Source: Isoetes taiwanensis
Lineage: Eukaryota > Streptophyta > Lycopodiopsida > Isoetales > Isoetaceae
Reading direction: 5' to 3'
NCBI GenBank assembly: GCA_021234155.1
Contig: JAJEKV010000830.1
Coordinates: forward strand, 19,423-83,422
DNA: 64,000 nucleotides
The notes below the pieces were generated by a model. It was not told the DNA's origin. It did no database searches and worked only from the letters and a program-made list of their open reading frames with translations. Positions 22,388 through 35,472 of this stretch are shown here, one piece after another. A program made the position numbers and the translations under genes. Numbering within the stretch: position 1 is the stretch's first letter; each line of letters starts with the position of its first letter.

Positions 22388-23738
22388 TCACAGGATCACA
22401 TGTCCATCCAGATTTTCAAATAACACGTGCCTCATTTGATCACCTTGTTTTTTAATGACTGTTCATGGCTTCGTTTCATAGTAGTAAATTGGTGGAGGAT
22501 CATCCTCAATTGGCAAAGATGTCCCAGCCCTTGTGTTCCATTATACAGAAGTTCCAAAGAACACAACATGCGTGTATGATCTTGGAAGCTTTGGCAACAT
22601 GCACGGGCAAGTGTTTCAGAATTCTGAATTTTTCCTTAACAATCCCAAATCCATTCTCCACACACACTCTGCCCCTACAAATCCTTTTGTTGAACTTACC
22701 ATAAGCACCCGATTTTGAGGAAAAACTTTAAGGAGAAAGGGCCTGCTAGAATAGGCTGAGTCACCTAATAGAAGAGGTGGAATATTTACCTGAACATCTT
22801 GATCAGTAGGCTGCCCCTTCTTCAGTTTTCTGCCACTAAGAGTCACCACTGGTTCTTGCAAAATTTGTTTGGAGGCAATTTTGTTATAGATGGAGCTCTT
22901 CTGAACTGGTTTGAATCATGGGTGAACTTGTTCTTGTTACACAAACATTTATAAAAAGTGCGCTATGTGTCACAATTCCTTGCATGAGACATGAATGCCT
23001 CTTATGTCTAGCTGTAATAGTCTTCCCCATTGTCTTTTTTTTTTGGGTTTCCTCCATAAAAAATATGGGATCCGATCAACCGCACCATATATATTGGGCA
23101 ACCCTGTTGCATCATGGAATTCCTTAATGCATCAATTAATCTTGCACTGTAGGCATTGCAACAAAACGTTTGTAAAGCATTGTCTTGAAGCCAAAACAAG
23201 CGTGATTTTCTTGGTATATTTCTCGACTTTGTTGCTTTCCCAACATAAAATCTCGACCCGACATGTAAGGGCATATCCCCGTGTGCAAGAAAATCTGAGA
23301 ACCATAGCAATTGCTTTCACGGGATCAACAGGGGGCCTTACTTTAATACCGGGCGACAAGATAGGGCACAATTAAACCTACCAATCTCTCAAATGTGGCT
23401 CTCTTCATCCTGTAAAATTGGTGCCACATATCATCTTCAAAGGAAGCTATACAATTCCATGCGTGGTTATCAATATTATCCCATTGTGTTCTCTCGCCTT
23501 GGAGCAATCCAAAATCTTCTTGGTGGTCTTCTAACCCTGCTGGAACCCATAACCATTAACGCAGCAGATCATAAAAAACATACCATTGTTGTCTTCTAAA
23601 ACATCATCATCGAGCGGGGGTCATTGGATCTTGAGCTCATTGAGTTCCAATAGCTGCAAAAGCGATATCTATAATGCAAATCAAAGTGTCAAAGCACGAA
23701 AAAGCATGGCAATCATACCAAGAATGACCCGGATCCAT
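22388..23738 (-). pseudogene. Harbinger B DDE transposase, heavily frameshifted
   Basis: The start (ATGGATCC at 23,738) is followed at once by a frameshift. Recognisable blocks are WHQFYRMKRATFERLVG (about 23,390-23,440), AHGDMPLHVG (about 23,265-23,290), DGCPIYMVRLIGSH-like remains of the first Asp motif, LLGDSAYSSRPFLL with the second Asp (about 22,740-22,780), and VENGFGIVKEKFRIL with the Glu (about 22,610-22,670). It has more indels than copy A, and many lie at CTG/CAG-type sites, so part of the damage may be consensus error. Confidence 0.85.
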
Positions 23739-24063
23739 GGTTTAGTGGCGGAATCGAAAGAATGGGGAGGGAAAACTAGAAATGAATTATCCCACATAGC
23801 CCCAGAACCAAGAAATCTGGGGCTTGAATATCCCACAATTTGGGCCCGAATTGAACGTTACGATCGAATTATCCCACATTTTTCTCGTCGGGCCGGAATT
23901 GATCGTGATCGAAAATCCGGCAAACAGCAAAAATCTGCCAATAACGAGGGCTGTTAAGCCTCGAGACAATCGTCTCTCCTCTCCTCCCAAAAAAAATACA
24001 TTACATTTAGGGGAGGAACCGTATGTGACGAGAGATGGATTTTTTTACGAGCATGTGGCCGAC

Positions 24064-24211
<148 letters not shown>

Positions 24212-24289
24212 AATCAAATTAAATGTCAAAATGCCACGACTCCTGGTCGATCTATTTGTATGGCCTTCTGCCATAGCTGCATCTTAAGA

Positions 24290-24487
24290 ACAGGCTATCC
24301 GGATCTCAAGAACAGGGGATTCGAGAAAAAAATTCCGACGTCTATCTTTTATTTTTGCCCTTTAACGACATTGTTAAGCCACGCGAGAATATTATCTCTC
24401 GGCATCTCTCATGCTATACGTTATAAAAATTATCTCTCGTCGTATAGCATGAGAGATAAAAAATTTTGGAGCATGTGGCCAATGCTA
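24290..24487 (+). mobile_element. Right-end fragment of another Harbinger element
   Basis: The sequence has clustered tatctctcg / cgagaga motifs and ends ttttggagcatgtggccaatgct (24,465-24,487), a clear match to the right terminal repeat of the other Harbinger copies, followed by agagagagg. A hairpin atctctcatgctatac / gtatagcatgagagat lies just inside (about 24,403-24,456). No coding region is left. It may be a MITE-like relic or the end of a copy whose body was lost. Confidence 0.6.
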
Positions 24488-26022
24488 GAGAGAGGTTAGG
24501 AAGAGAATGAGAAGGAAGATTGAGGCAACTATTGGATGGGCTATTTAGGCCATGATTACATGGATTGCAGCCAAGGCCAAACGACTTGGGACCTCAAACG
24601 AAGGGAGGTTGCATATGCACACAATTAAAATATTATACCAAGTAAGGTGGGTTCTCCTTCCATTTTTTCCAACCATGTGCCAAATTGTCTGATATACTCT
24701 CCAACATCCAAGTGAGCTATGAAAGAGAAGTCTTTAATTCCATGATGCTTAGCAGTCCAGGAGATCTTCCTAGAACGACGCAAGTAATTAATTCTCTTCC
24801 ATGTACCATATTAGCACCATGCAGTTCAAGAGTACATATATAATTGCAAGTTTGCAACCAATACCATCCTGATAATCATCTCCTGGTATAGATTGAAGAA
24901 ATAATTGCAGCATCAGGCAAACATACTGAGCCTGAAAACATGATGCATGGATTGCACTAATGGATAACAATTCTGAGGCACAAATGTTATAGACTCATCT
25001 ATCTAATTCATTCTCCAAGGGAGATGGATTAGCTAGATGGTAGATGTATATGAGGAGGAACATGCATTTCGATTTTTGTGCACGCGACAGTACGATGAGA
25101 TTGTGATTGAATTTTTTATTTTGAAAGTTCATAATCCTATGTTACTTCATATGGAACTGATAAAATTTAATGTTAAATGTCATTCTTAATGCATCGAATA
25201 ATCGACATATATAAGCGATTGGAGAGTCCACAGTAAGTTGAACAGTCAACTCCTCTGCATGCATCCTTGACCCCTACTGACTGTTTAAGATTTTTAGTTG
25301 ATGGATATAAGAAACACTCCATTATTCATGGGGGATAACCCGGGGATCCCTATACCCCGTTATTTGCTTCAAGTCTGTATGGAAATGTCTACTGAGCTAT
25401 CAGATGCTAGCAGGCAAGTTGAGCATGTAGCTCGTCTTCTTGGGAGCAAAACCATGTGCGGGTGGATTCACACCAAGAGGCTATTTCAATTAAAGAAAAA
25501 AAAAATATTATGACTGCGTTCACACCCAATTCTGTTAGGGTTTTGGTTAGACTTAGGGGGTTAAACCTTAATGGTCTTGGTTACACTAAAATTTAGTTTA
25601 ATCCCCCGTTTAGATATGCCTTGGTTACCTCTTTAACTATCCCTAAAATTTGCATTTGGGTTTATCCCCCGCCCCCGAGCACATTTAAGTTCCATTAAAA
25701 AAAGTGAGAACGGAGATTGTGGAAGAAAATGCCAGCGATGGAGCTTGCGTCTGCGATATTGACCGCCAGATCATTTCTTAAAGTAAAAACCATTTTTTAT
25801 GCTCAATGTGATGGAGTCTTTGTCTTTACTGATCAACAAAAAATTATATTACATCGCAGCTTGCAAAAGCATGGCAGAAACAAGATCCTTTTGCTTCTAC
25901 TTGCACACAACAAAGGCTTACACTGCGTTTGAAAAATTATCAATGAAATTATCTATGAAAGTACATGTGGCAATCGAACAGATCAGGCTTCTGGATGGAT
26001 GCAACTGGGTCCTGGATGGCCT
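24488..26022. other. Spacer with no recognised gene
   Basis: Open frames up to 81 codons (for example 25,799-26,044) resemble nothing I know. Around 25,540-25,680 the strand is rich in ggttaaa / ggttt phrases (gggttttggttagacttagggggttaaacc), which may be the edge of a small inverted-repeat element, but the ends are not clear. Confidence 0.3.
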
Positions 26023-26085
26023 GAGCAAGAACTATTGGCTATAGTTCATGCATTGAAGACGTGGCCGCACTACTTGAGATGTGGT
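26023..26085 (+). pseudogene. Short Ty3-type RNase H fragment
   Basis: The frame EQELLAIVHALKTWPHYL is the well-conserved end of the Ty3 reverse transcriptase/RNase H region (normally EKELLAIV.AL..WRHYL). Sequence on either side cannot be aligned to pol, so this is a tiny relic. Confidence 0.6.
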
Positions 26086-28015
26086 ACTAGTAACTACAGT
26101 AATTGGCACCTTGCCTCCCTACCAGGACCATCCAGTTTATGCTCCACCCTTCACACTGCAGATCAATATCCATTTGCATGGGAATAGCTCCTCTGCCAAT
26201 CTTAATAGCAAGCTAGAAGACCTATGAGTTTTTGCAGTGTAATGAGTCGATGCAATGTTATAATGACTACCCTAGTGTCCAATTTACAAATATTCAACCT
26301 AGTTTCTGCTCTTCATCATGAAAGGCACATCCTTTCATATATGAAAATATACTCATCAGGAAAATTCTTTGTGACATTCATAAATGACTATTTCGAGCAA
26401 AGGATTTCTTAAAAATGTGACAGGCTGCACCAAAATGCACCAAGACGGATGATCAGTATAACAGTACAAGACACATTAAACTGCGCCAAGACGGATGATC
26501 AATATATGCAAATAGCTTGGCATGCATTACTTGTTTCAGTTTGGGTCCAATGTTTCTTCCATAAAGTCATTTTTCAAGAGACCATAATGTTCGCTTCTAA
26601 ATTTCCATTTCCACCATACACAACCATTATCAACTTTGTCAAGTTGTTGTAGTACTACTAGTGGTATCCATAATGCAGTACAAGAAACAATAGACCACTG
26701 CAATCAGTCCCACACTCATGAAGGTACTGATGAAATAGAGTTTCAAGCCACGTTAATGTATCAAATTTTTAATTTATGTGTTAAATTTGTTGATATTAGG
26801 CATCTATCTTGAGCAAAGGAAGCAGTGACATTTTTGAATTCTAATTTTGCCCTCACATTTAGGTGAATCACATGGTGGATGGGCAGAAACAGTTGCAACT
26901 TCTTGCAAGGCTGAGAAACAATCATGGTTGAACTTGGAATACTCAGATTTGGATTTTTCTTGGACTGGTTATCTCATGATGGGGTGTTGGGTTTTGTCTC
27001 TGGAGCTGCAATCAATCAATACGGTTTGAAAGAGTGAATTGTATTCACATCGAGGTCAAGGGGAAGTAGCAGAGAGTACTCGTTTGTCTCCATAAAGCTA
27101 CCAACCATGTTATGACGCTCGGGTTGCACATCATACAATTTCTAACATCCTAAAAAGCAAATTCAATCTCTACAAAATTTAACAGCAGAAAGAGCTTGAG
27201 TTTGTTGCATGAGACATCATATTCCATCAATTCGTGTATATATATCGTCGCTGGCAGCGATATGCATGCATAGATATCAACTACATAATTAGCTGTTACA
27301 AGCAGATATTGTTAAACAATTTGACAACAATTTTACCAAACTTTCAGATTAAATGCATCACTTATTGATATACTACTGATAAAAACTCACAAAGAATATT
27401 TAACTAATAATACATGGCATTTCTTAAATCCCAAAGCATATTCAGAACATGACAGATCACTAACCTCTCAAACATATTCACGTCACCAAATTTTAAAGAA
27501 GGAAATAATTTAATAAGTCATAATCATGAAAACACAGCACACCATTAACAAATACAAAACAAATGAGAATCTGAGAAGAGACAAAACATGTCCATTGTAA
27601 AACACATCAATACAACATGTCAATGGCGTGAGCGGTGAGGGCCACCAAAAAGGTGGACATGAAACCCCCCACCAACTGCTTTGATTGACAACGAAACAGA
27701 AACACCTTGCTACTTACAACGTATAGCCACACCCAACAGTGTATACCTCTCAACACACTGAATACGTAAAGCCACCTTTTTACATGCAGGTTTAATTGCA
27801 TGATTTTAGAATAATGGATGCTGTACAAAACAATCACGAGATATGTAATGGAGCCTAAGGTTTCTCCAACTGAAAAGACTGTAGGATTTGCCTCCATGAC
27901 CTCAGTAGACACTCGGGCCTTTCCTACCTCAAAAAAAAATATGTTCTCTGTCCAATATACTTTTACCTGCCATTGCTTCCAAAAGCGCCTAGGCTTGATT
28001 CAAAAAATGCACAGA
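26086..28015. other. Intergenic DNA and probable 3' UTR of the TOG gene
   Basis: No conserved frame was recognised. The minus strand at 27,607-27,912 is open for 101 codons but contains hydrophobic, low-conservation sequence and lies just after the stop of the TOG gene, so I take it for 3' UTR or chance. Two near copies of caagacggatgatcagtat lie at about 26,441 and 26,487. Confidence 0.35.
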
Positions 28016-29773
28016 TTAATTCGCAATGCAGGTGATGCGAAACACAGCTTGTGCGGTTGTTTGGGGCAGCTTGCTTAAGCAAAATCTTTCCCATGGACTC
28101 TTGTACACTGGTGATTCCTGATCATCCACCTCTGCTTCAGATAAACTTTGAACTGTTTCTTTGGGTTCTGCAGTCAGTCCTGTCTGAGGAGGCACCTCCA
28201 GCTCCTCATCAAGTGCACCCTCTTGGTAGGCTGCATAAAGATCTAACACGAGCTTCCGTGCTGCCTCACGTGCCTCTGGCAACTGATCATTCAACCGCCC
28301 AGCTGCAATAGTTATCAGATTTTCAACTCCATACTCCTTCATCCCAGGGACACCCTGGTAAGATTAGACTCAGTAACGTGTATTCCCAAACGAAAATAAA
28401 GTGCTTAAATGGAAAAGCAGATAATAAAAGAAATTAAGTCATTAATCCTTCTCACGCTGTTCTTCCTCATACTTATTTGTCTAAAAAACCACTCTACATA
28501 CAAATGTGTCTTATCTAAATGTCTCAAAGTGCATACAGCAATGTATGAAATGTTCCAAAGCACCTAAAATCTTACTCAGATACAAAAACCCATGCATCTG
28601 TGCTCGCTAACTACCAAGAATAAGTCTCAAACAATTTTTTCATCAAGCACAAGACAGCAACAAATAAATGAGACTACATAATAATGCATATCAAAAAATG
28701 CATTTCATGATAATGAACAAAGGAACCAGATAACTGGGAGCTTATGATTGAATACATACAAGCTTTGAGACGCTCTGGTAGACACACATAGATGCCTTTG
28801 CACGAACACGAGGATTGCGATGAGTTAAATATGGAAGAAGCTTTTCCAGCAAAGGGATAGGAGACATTGACGATGTCATTCCACACAAAGCCCGTTCTGC
28901 TTCTTCACAAACAAACTTCTTATCTTGAGAGGCCTTAAGCAAAAGCTGTAACAACTGTCAATACAGTGCGAAATGTGTTAGTTTGAGTAGTACAGGATTT
29001 TGAAATTCCTCAGGAACTTCAAACATAGAAACATAACCTGAGGTTAATTAAACTAGAAGAAGCTCACCAAAGAATCCATGGCTTCCAACATTTGATCAGG
29101 ATACGCTTTGAATAAGTCAGCAGAAGCCATTATTGAAGTCTTGATTAAGGCACTTCTTGGGTTCTTCATAGCTTTGATAACCAAGCAAACAACTTTTCCT
29201 CTGTAAAATAGGGCCTTGATACAGTTAGAAAATACCAGTACTAAAATCGTTGAACCTTCTGAAAAGCAGGTCTAGATAATTACAATATGTCAGCGATGGC
29301 AGAACTATGGAATATCGAGATCTGACGGACGTTATTCAGAGCTTCCAATACAGTTGTCCATTCCTTTGAATCCAATCTATCCAATAGCGTCTACAGGTCG
29401 AATGAATCATTAGGAACAAATCTTACTACTAGAAATCTAAAAGTCTCTCAAGAAACGTGGAGTAAGTTGTAGAACAACATACATTGACTTCATCATCGAC
29501 ATCTTCCAAGGCCTTCAAATCTTCGGAAAGTATATATTCAATTTCTTGGAGATTGGGTTCAACTACAGCATCCGCGGGAACTTGGAACCCATTTCTTGCA
29601 GGTCGGGAAGCTGGGGACCTCTGCAAACACCTAGTACTGGCTTGATTGATGTTTAAATTTTCATCATTTGGGCCTGCAGGCAGCACCTTCATAGTAGCCT
29701 TCTTGCCAGCTACAGTTCGCCGCTCTGAGATGAGCGGGTTATTGCTCAACTTTCTGAGGGCTGTCTGAGACAT
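28016..29773 (-). CDS. TOG/ARM-repeat protein (CLASP-N-like), intact five-exon gene
   Basis: Proteins of this type bind tubulin or act in microtubule organisation; plants have small family members of about 330-350 residues. I assemble five minus-strand exons with GT-AG borders: 29,483-29,773 (ATG, MSQTALRKLSNNPL), 29,284-29,390, 29,068-29,200, 28,760-28,954 and 28,016-28,354 (stop TAA). They join without frame error into 354 codons. The first about 80 residues are polar and unordered. HEAT-type helices follow: DRLDSKEWTTVLEALNNVRQ, KAMKNPRSALIKTSIMASAD, KKFVCEEAERALCGM, LTHRNPRVRAKASMCVYQSV. The C-terminus is acidic and ends with the motif SPWERFC and QTTAQAVFRIT. The family assignment rests on the repeat pattern; the exact name is uncertain. 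It is the only clearly intact host gene in the window. Confidence 0.85.
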
Positions 29774-30200
29774 GAAAACGGGTATCGAATACCCAGAAAG
29801 ACCAATATACCACCAAATGCTCCTGCTCCAAAACAAAAAATGATCCGCCCAGCACCGAGAAACCTCTGAAAAGGGGCTCAAACAAAGATCAAGAGGGCTT
29901 CCGGTAAGAATGAGGCAAAGAACAAACCTATAAGAGAAATGTAGCTTGAGAATAAAAATGTGGCTTAGATCTAAAAAGTATAAGCAAATCTTGCAGAAAA
30001 GAAGGCAAAAACATACGATTTTTCCCAAATTTTCGAGCGAAAAGCACTGCCGGAATCCGCAACTCCTGGTGCAGATCGTGAAGAAGCGTAAAAATGGATC
30101 GAAGCTGCCTCGATAGCCGGACCTGGATTTGCTTAGGGCAGCTGGTCCAAAGATATTGAAGTAGAAAGAAGAGGCCGCGGAACGGGAAGCCCTTCTATCG
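29774..30200 (-). promoter_or_regulatory. 5' UTR with a probable intron, and promoter of the TOG gene
   Basis: Upstream of the ATG the minus strand has an acceptor-like ttttggagcag at about 29,827-29,837 and a donor-like atcgtatgtt near 30,015-30,020. The leader is therefore probably split by an intron of about 190 bp. Transcription would start around 30,100-30,200 in the GC-richer stretch. No clear TATA box was seen. Confidence 0.4.
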
Positions 30201-32347
30201 CAGAAAGATCGAATGGACGGTCTAGATCATCCGGAATAGTACTCGCATGACCTTCTGAATATGATATTTTAAACGGCTCAGATCCGTTAAATCCTAGGAT
30301 GTAGGAGGATCCACGTGGGCTGTACTTTATGTATATTTTTAACGGCTCGATTCCGGAAAGGAAATGCGACGGCTATGATTTCATCTTCTAAAAATGCTCG
30401 CGGTTTTCAAACTTTTGCCCGTTTAATCCGAAGCCTTTCTATTTTCCTTGATTCCCAACTTTGGACATGTTACTCAACAAATACGGGATGATTAACAAAG
30501 CAAAAGAAAAAGGCAATGTTAATTAAAAAAAAGGATAGTGCAATTTTTTCTTAATAATAAAGATGCAATTTTGCTGATTTATATCTGCGCCTACTCCAAT
30601 TATAGTTCACTTAAAATCTTCATTTTATTTAATCACCATACTAGTTATTATTTTACTTATTATATCTATTTATTTATTCGGTGATTGGGTCCATTGGCCG
30701 ATTGGTCTCTGTAGACAATAATAATCATTCACTTCGATTCAATTACATTTACTTATTTATCTATTTGTTTATTTATTCGAGTTATTTTTATGCGATGCTA
30801 TTTTACATCCTTTGAGATGAAAATTGGTTTGGATCCCACAATCATAAGTGCGCACAACACGACGCCCATATCCTAAGCCAAATATGTAAAATTGTTTGTG
30901 GCACACATATTATTCGAACTGGTAAGCCGCCCGCCACATCACAACAGGTTGTCACCTCCTCCTCTTCACCAATGTTGAGGACCACAACAACACCATCATA
31001 GTGGCGGGCAATTGTTTTAATAATACTCCTACGAAACCCCCACGTCTTGTCCCTGTGTTCATTACTAACTAGCACCAACCTGCAAAAATTTGACCCAATT
31101 TACTTGTTAGTTGGCTTATTCTTTAAAGCACATAACTACTATATTCACATATTACAGTTTCTTCAAGCACAATGAATGTTGGTTGAGTTTTGTGTTTGAT
31201 AAAGTAATGGTGGGCTATATACATATAATAAAAAACTCCCTTTTTTATTTATGTTATCTGCAATTAACTATTCGCCTGCCAAAATAATTATTTTAGCAGT
31301 CTAATTAGTTGGGGGTCTGATCAAGTAATTGCTTAGTGTGCTCATGGCCATCTAAGCAAAATTGTCCTTGTCTCTTAGGAATTGTACAAGGGCAATGCAA
31401 TATTATATAGCTACTCCAATGATTTAAGCGAACTTATAACAACCTATGGTCATTGAATAGGTGGTATTAAGAGCCGCTTCATTCTTATTTTGTCTTGACT
31501 AAGCCATGAGCTCGCAACATTCATATGAGCCTGTGCCACCAACTTGCATGTTTGTGTTCATGCTTGCATGTAAATGATGGCACTCTTTTTGATACTATAA
31601 AGGAATTGACAGAGGCGGCTTGCAACTATGTGAAAATTACATAATAAATGAGGCCAAGTTCGATTTGAAGTATGGGTTGATGAATCATGCACCTGTTGCT
31701 GCTCTGAGGGCCATCTTACAGGTACACAGCACAGATGCCCGGACATTATTTAGGCGCTTATAATTTGATACGTCTCGCTTTTTTTACATTCATATGTTGG
31801 AATATAAGCTAATTTGAATGTTTGTTTGCAGTTACATCTGTTTATCAAGCTTTGGAATAGATGCAATATGCCATGTCTAGCTTGTATCAATCTTTCCGTT
31901 TTGCTGCTATCTTGCAATATTGGTATTTGCTTGTTGGTCTTGGGTAAAAGCACGTTAGGGTGATAAAATATTGGGTCATTTTAATACATATACATTTTTA
32001 GAAATGTATAATAATTACCGTGAATTTTGGTTTTTTTTTCGAACGAAAATAGGCAATGGAAAATTCCCTCCAATTCTTTCTTCCCCGTTCTTGTTTCTTT
32101 GTCCTTTGATCTCTCTGCTTTTACCCTGCGATCCGGCACCTCAATCTCTTGCAAGCGACTAAAGCACGCTCTTCCGAAGTCGCTCGTTCATTCTCAACAA
32201 ATCAAATGTACAATCGTCTTCTTCCCTAGTTTTCTTCTTTCTGCTTTTAATTTATTACTTTAGGTTTTTGTTTACATGTGCAAGCTCAGATTGTTGCACC
32301 TTTAGGACAATTAAAAGATATTTGTTGTTGCATTGCAGGTATAGACA
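30201..32347. other. Intergenic region; right part is promoter and leader of the interrupted gene
   Basis: Mostly AT-rich, with no recognised frame. From about 32,060 a pyrimidine-rich leader (ttctttcttccccgttcttg) begins. At 32,338-32,340 a ttgcattgcag acceptor lies just before an ATG, so the stretch likely contains a 5' UTR exon and its intron for the gene at 32,348. Confidence 0.4.
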
Positions 32348-33240
32348 ATGGCAAAGACTGTTTGGGGTCTGGGTTCGGGAACTCCTGCAAGACAGCCCTC
32401 TGTGAGGACCCTTGGATCTAACAGGAGAATCCGGGGACTATGTCACACGGGATTTGCAAGAAAAACAAAGGAAAGGGAAAAGAAAACAAAAGAGAACAAT
32501 GAGATCACAATAATAAGCTTCCTTGATGTCAATGAAGATACATGAGCTCTCGCAATCGAGAGAAGACTGAAATGAGACAAGACTCAAAACTCATCTAAAA
32601 ACTAGAGCACTAGCTCTACTCATATATATAGTACAATGGCCTTTGGCCCAATATAGACACTCTGACTGATTTCGGTGCCGACTCCTGAAAGGAGGCCTGA
32701 TTTGCAGGAATGCTGGCGGTGCCTCTTGAAAAGCCTGAAATCACGCTGACGTTGACGCGGGCGGTGACGGGCCATCACTTGTCTGAGCGCCGCCTCTTGT
32801 TGACGCCAGGCGTGGTCTTTGTCTGCGTGGTCTGCTTGGTCTTCTGCTGAGCCTTTGACGACTGACCCGCGCCTGGTTGTGGATCCTTGGCCCTGACTTG
32901 GTCTGTCGTATGCATGAATAGTCCTGTACCAGGAGGCACAGGACTAACAAAGACACCAAAGAAGAGTGCTGCCCCTGCATCAGTCCGAAAATCTCCCAGG
33001 GCTTCCAAAGCAGGAACACATTTGAAGTCTGGAAGTCCTGGCTGTAGTAACGAGAACCGAAATGAGGAAACAGTATTTTCTGCAAGGGATCTGGCGAATA
33101 TGAAATTCAAGGAAAAATTTGCAGAGTACAACTCTTTAGTGACAGAAGTTTGGGGATCTAAGGAACCTACCAGGTACGGATACAAGGATGAGCTGGTGAA
33201 GTTGGAAGACCAGGCAGAATTTTTCAAGTGGTACGAGTTT
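32348..33240 (+). pseudogene. Host gene of unknown function, coding exon interrupted by two retroelements
   Basis: The frame opens MAKTVWGLGSGTPARQPSV eight bases after an acceptor-like site. It runs 31 codons to 32,440, where a solo LTR interrupts it. If the LTR and one target-site copy are removed, the frame continues at 32,947 (TKTPKKSAAPASVRKSPRAS) for another 98 codons to 33,240, where the chromovirus interrupts it. Beyond that element it goes on at 46,286. The protein is basic and Ser/Lys-rich at first, then has FSARDLANMKFKEKFAEYNS and a charged, probably helical stretch ending EFFKWYEF. I do not recognise the family. The preserved frame argues that both insertions are young. The locus cannot make the protein unless it is present elsewhere or on another allele. 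Confidence 0.6.
32441..32940 (-). mobile_element. 500-bp solo LTR with 6-bp target-site duplication
   Basis: The element begins TGTCACACGG and ends GGAGGCACA. It is flanked by GGACTA on both sides (32,435-32,440 and 32,941-32,946). The minus strand has a TATA run (tatatatagtac reversed, near 32,622-32,635), so the LTR is oriented leftward. No internal region is left, as expected after recombination between two LTRs. Confidence 0.88.
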
Positions 33241-34893
33241 TCTGACGTTCCAAGGGAATATACGCCATATATACGTACATTCCTGGACCGTCACCATACA
33301 AGTCTACCTAGGTAGCCTTGTATGCCTCAGAAAGTGGCAAGGGGTGCACACCTAAGTTAATTGTTTAACTTAGATAACCTTAGGATAAGGCCCATTTCCA
33401 CATGGCCTTATCCTATTGGGCAACTGCCACACGGCCTTATCCTAGTGGTGCCACGTGGCATCCCATGTGGACCCACACCTATATTGGCTTTAACCCTAAC
33501 CCTAGACCCTTTTCCCTGACCGAGCACCTGATCTCTCATCCACGTGCCCGAAACCCCGTTTCGAGCACCGTTCGTCATAGTCTAGCCTGGAGCAGCAGCC
33601 CCTGGAAGGTGTGTATGATCGTAGAGGGAGCAAGCCTTCGATCCACGTCAAGGAGCATGGAGACGCCAGGGATGGGAGGAAGCGCTTCTGGAGGAGGTAG
33701 GTTGAGTAGAGTTCATGTTAGTTCATCTGGAAGTTAGCACTCCAGATGGGTTAGTAGTTCGTATCTAGAGTAGAGCCACCCTAGATCCTTTGTTGAACAT
33801 CTTGAACCCTAATCAAGGAACCCTAACTATTAGTTAGCTATGTATGATTAGGTTAAGATGTTCATATGATATTGATATTGATATTGATCATGATGTGATG
33901 TATGTGATATTGGTTGATCATGTTGCTCCTCTTGTATTGGGAAGGGGGGTAGAGACCTAGGGCCATAGGTAGTATGCTCCTAGCGTAGATCCCTTAGTTC
34001 CTATTAGTTGCGGCCTGTGCATAGGAACCCACCGGGCTATGGAAGCTATGATGTGACTCAGCACTATACAACGGGGCTAGAGGTAAGATGGAGGGTGGAT
34101 CCCTGCCGAGTGGGGGCTTCGGGGGATCCCATAGTGGGCTAGGCTTATGGTCGGTCACTTCGTGTGGGCCGAGCATGGGTCCGACACCTCCTGGGGCAAT
34201 GGTGTCGCCCTGCCTCTCAAGAGTTGCAAGTGTCAGCTTGGCTCTTGTTTTGGGGGGTTCGGTCAGTGCGAATGGGTGTGTCGTCGCGATTCTCTAGCTG
34301 CCCATGGAGCTTCTAGACCTCGGGAAGGGGAGATGCAACCCTTCCTACCTTGTCGGACCAGGGAGATGCAACCTGGAGTAGTCCCAAGGGGGTGATGCCC
34401 TGGGATTGCGTATCCGGAAGGTTGGAGTCATGCCACAGCTTGATCTAGCTCATCTGCAAAGTATGCACAGGAGGGGCGGATGGAGTGGTCAACCCTAGCC
34501 ATTGTCTTATGCCAGCCCCGCCATTGTTATGACTCGGTCTGCTCTATCTTGAGGCCTTCCCAGTCAGTCAACTCTCTTATGTGTCGGAGCCGCGGGTAGG
34601 AGCTCTCATGTTTTATGGCATATGATTATGTTCTTTGCATCCCTGGATATGCGATTGAGCTACCCTTCGAGGTAGCATATTGTATTGTATTGCTAGTTCT
34701 GACTTGTTTATGCTTCCGCTGTGATAGGAGCCCATAGGGGAAGGGCACGCAAGACACCTTCGTGTCCCCTTCCCGCACTACGGAGGATCCAGAGTGCGGG
34801 ATAGACGGAGGGCCTGTGCGGTTGTTGAGCCGGACGGGGGATTTCCTGCCGAGTGTACGGCCGGGCGCCGTATATTTAGCAGGGAGCGTCACA
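33241..34893 (+). repeat. 5' LTR of the chromovirus
   Basis: Begins tctgacgttcc (the right copy has tgtggcgttc) and ends gggagcgtcaca. It includes a telo-box-like ctaaccctagaccc at about 33,490, a tandem tattgatattgatattgat near 33,870 and gg-rich sequence toward 34,400. It differs from the 3' LTR by clustered small changes, many at CTG/CAG or CG. Confidence 0.9.
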
Positions 34894-34894
34894 A

Positions 34895-34906
34895 TGGTAT
34901 CAGAGC
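34895..34906 (+). promoter_or_regulatory. Chromovirus primer-binding site (tRNA-iMet type)
   Basis: tggtatcagagc one base after the LTR, followed by tatg. It is the usual plant initiator-tRNA-Met site. Confidence 0.88.
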
Positions 34907-35472
34907 TATGTTCTTGGTTGACCAGGAACTAGCATTGACCATAACCATGAAAGTAGTCTAACAGGCTTATAGGGGTGTGAAATAAAAATTTCCACCATCG
35001 AACCTCGAAAATAGGGGAAAAATTTTTCTCCTAGGTAGGGGGTCCGAAATTAGGTTAAGTGTTAGACGAATGAATGAATGAGTCAAATTCACCTTCTAGT
35101 AAAATTGGAGTGAAAACTATGCATCTGCATCAAATTTCACCTAAAATGGGTCGAAGAATCATGCCAATCGGAGACCTGGGTGAAAAATGGCGCAAATCCA
35201 TAATTAATACTTCAAACTATTAGGAAATTTGAAATTCTAAAGGTATAATACGAATTTAAGTATGTGTATTAGGAATTAAATATATATTAATAATAAGGGT
35301 ACTATGGTGTAATTAATAAGGGGGGCTAATAAGTAGGCCTAATTATGGTAGGAGAATATTCCCAGGGACCCTCCTTTTTAAATATCCCTGACACCTCATT
35401 TCCCTCCAACCTTTCCCTCCACCATCTCTCTCTTGCTCAGCCTTACGTCATCCGTTTTCTAGACCGTCAAGT
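34907..35472 (+). other. Chromovirus leader, non-coding
   Basis: AT-rich leader without a recognised frame. It ends in a pyrimidine-rich stretch (cctttccctccaccatctctctcttg) just before the basic open region. Confidence 0.5.

Noticed and set aside
27607-27912. 101-codon minus-strand frame after the TOG gene as a membrane protein
   Set aside because: It sits in the probable 3' UTR, has no recognisable motif and no start context; chance is more likely.
33868-33886. tattgatattgatattgat as a regulatory repeat
   Set aside because: A short simple repeat present in both LTRs; nothing supports a function.
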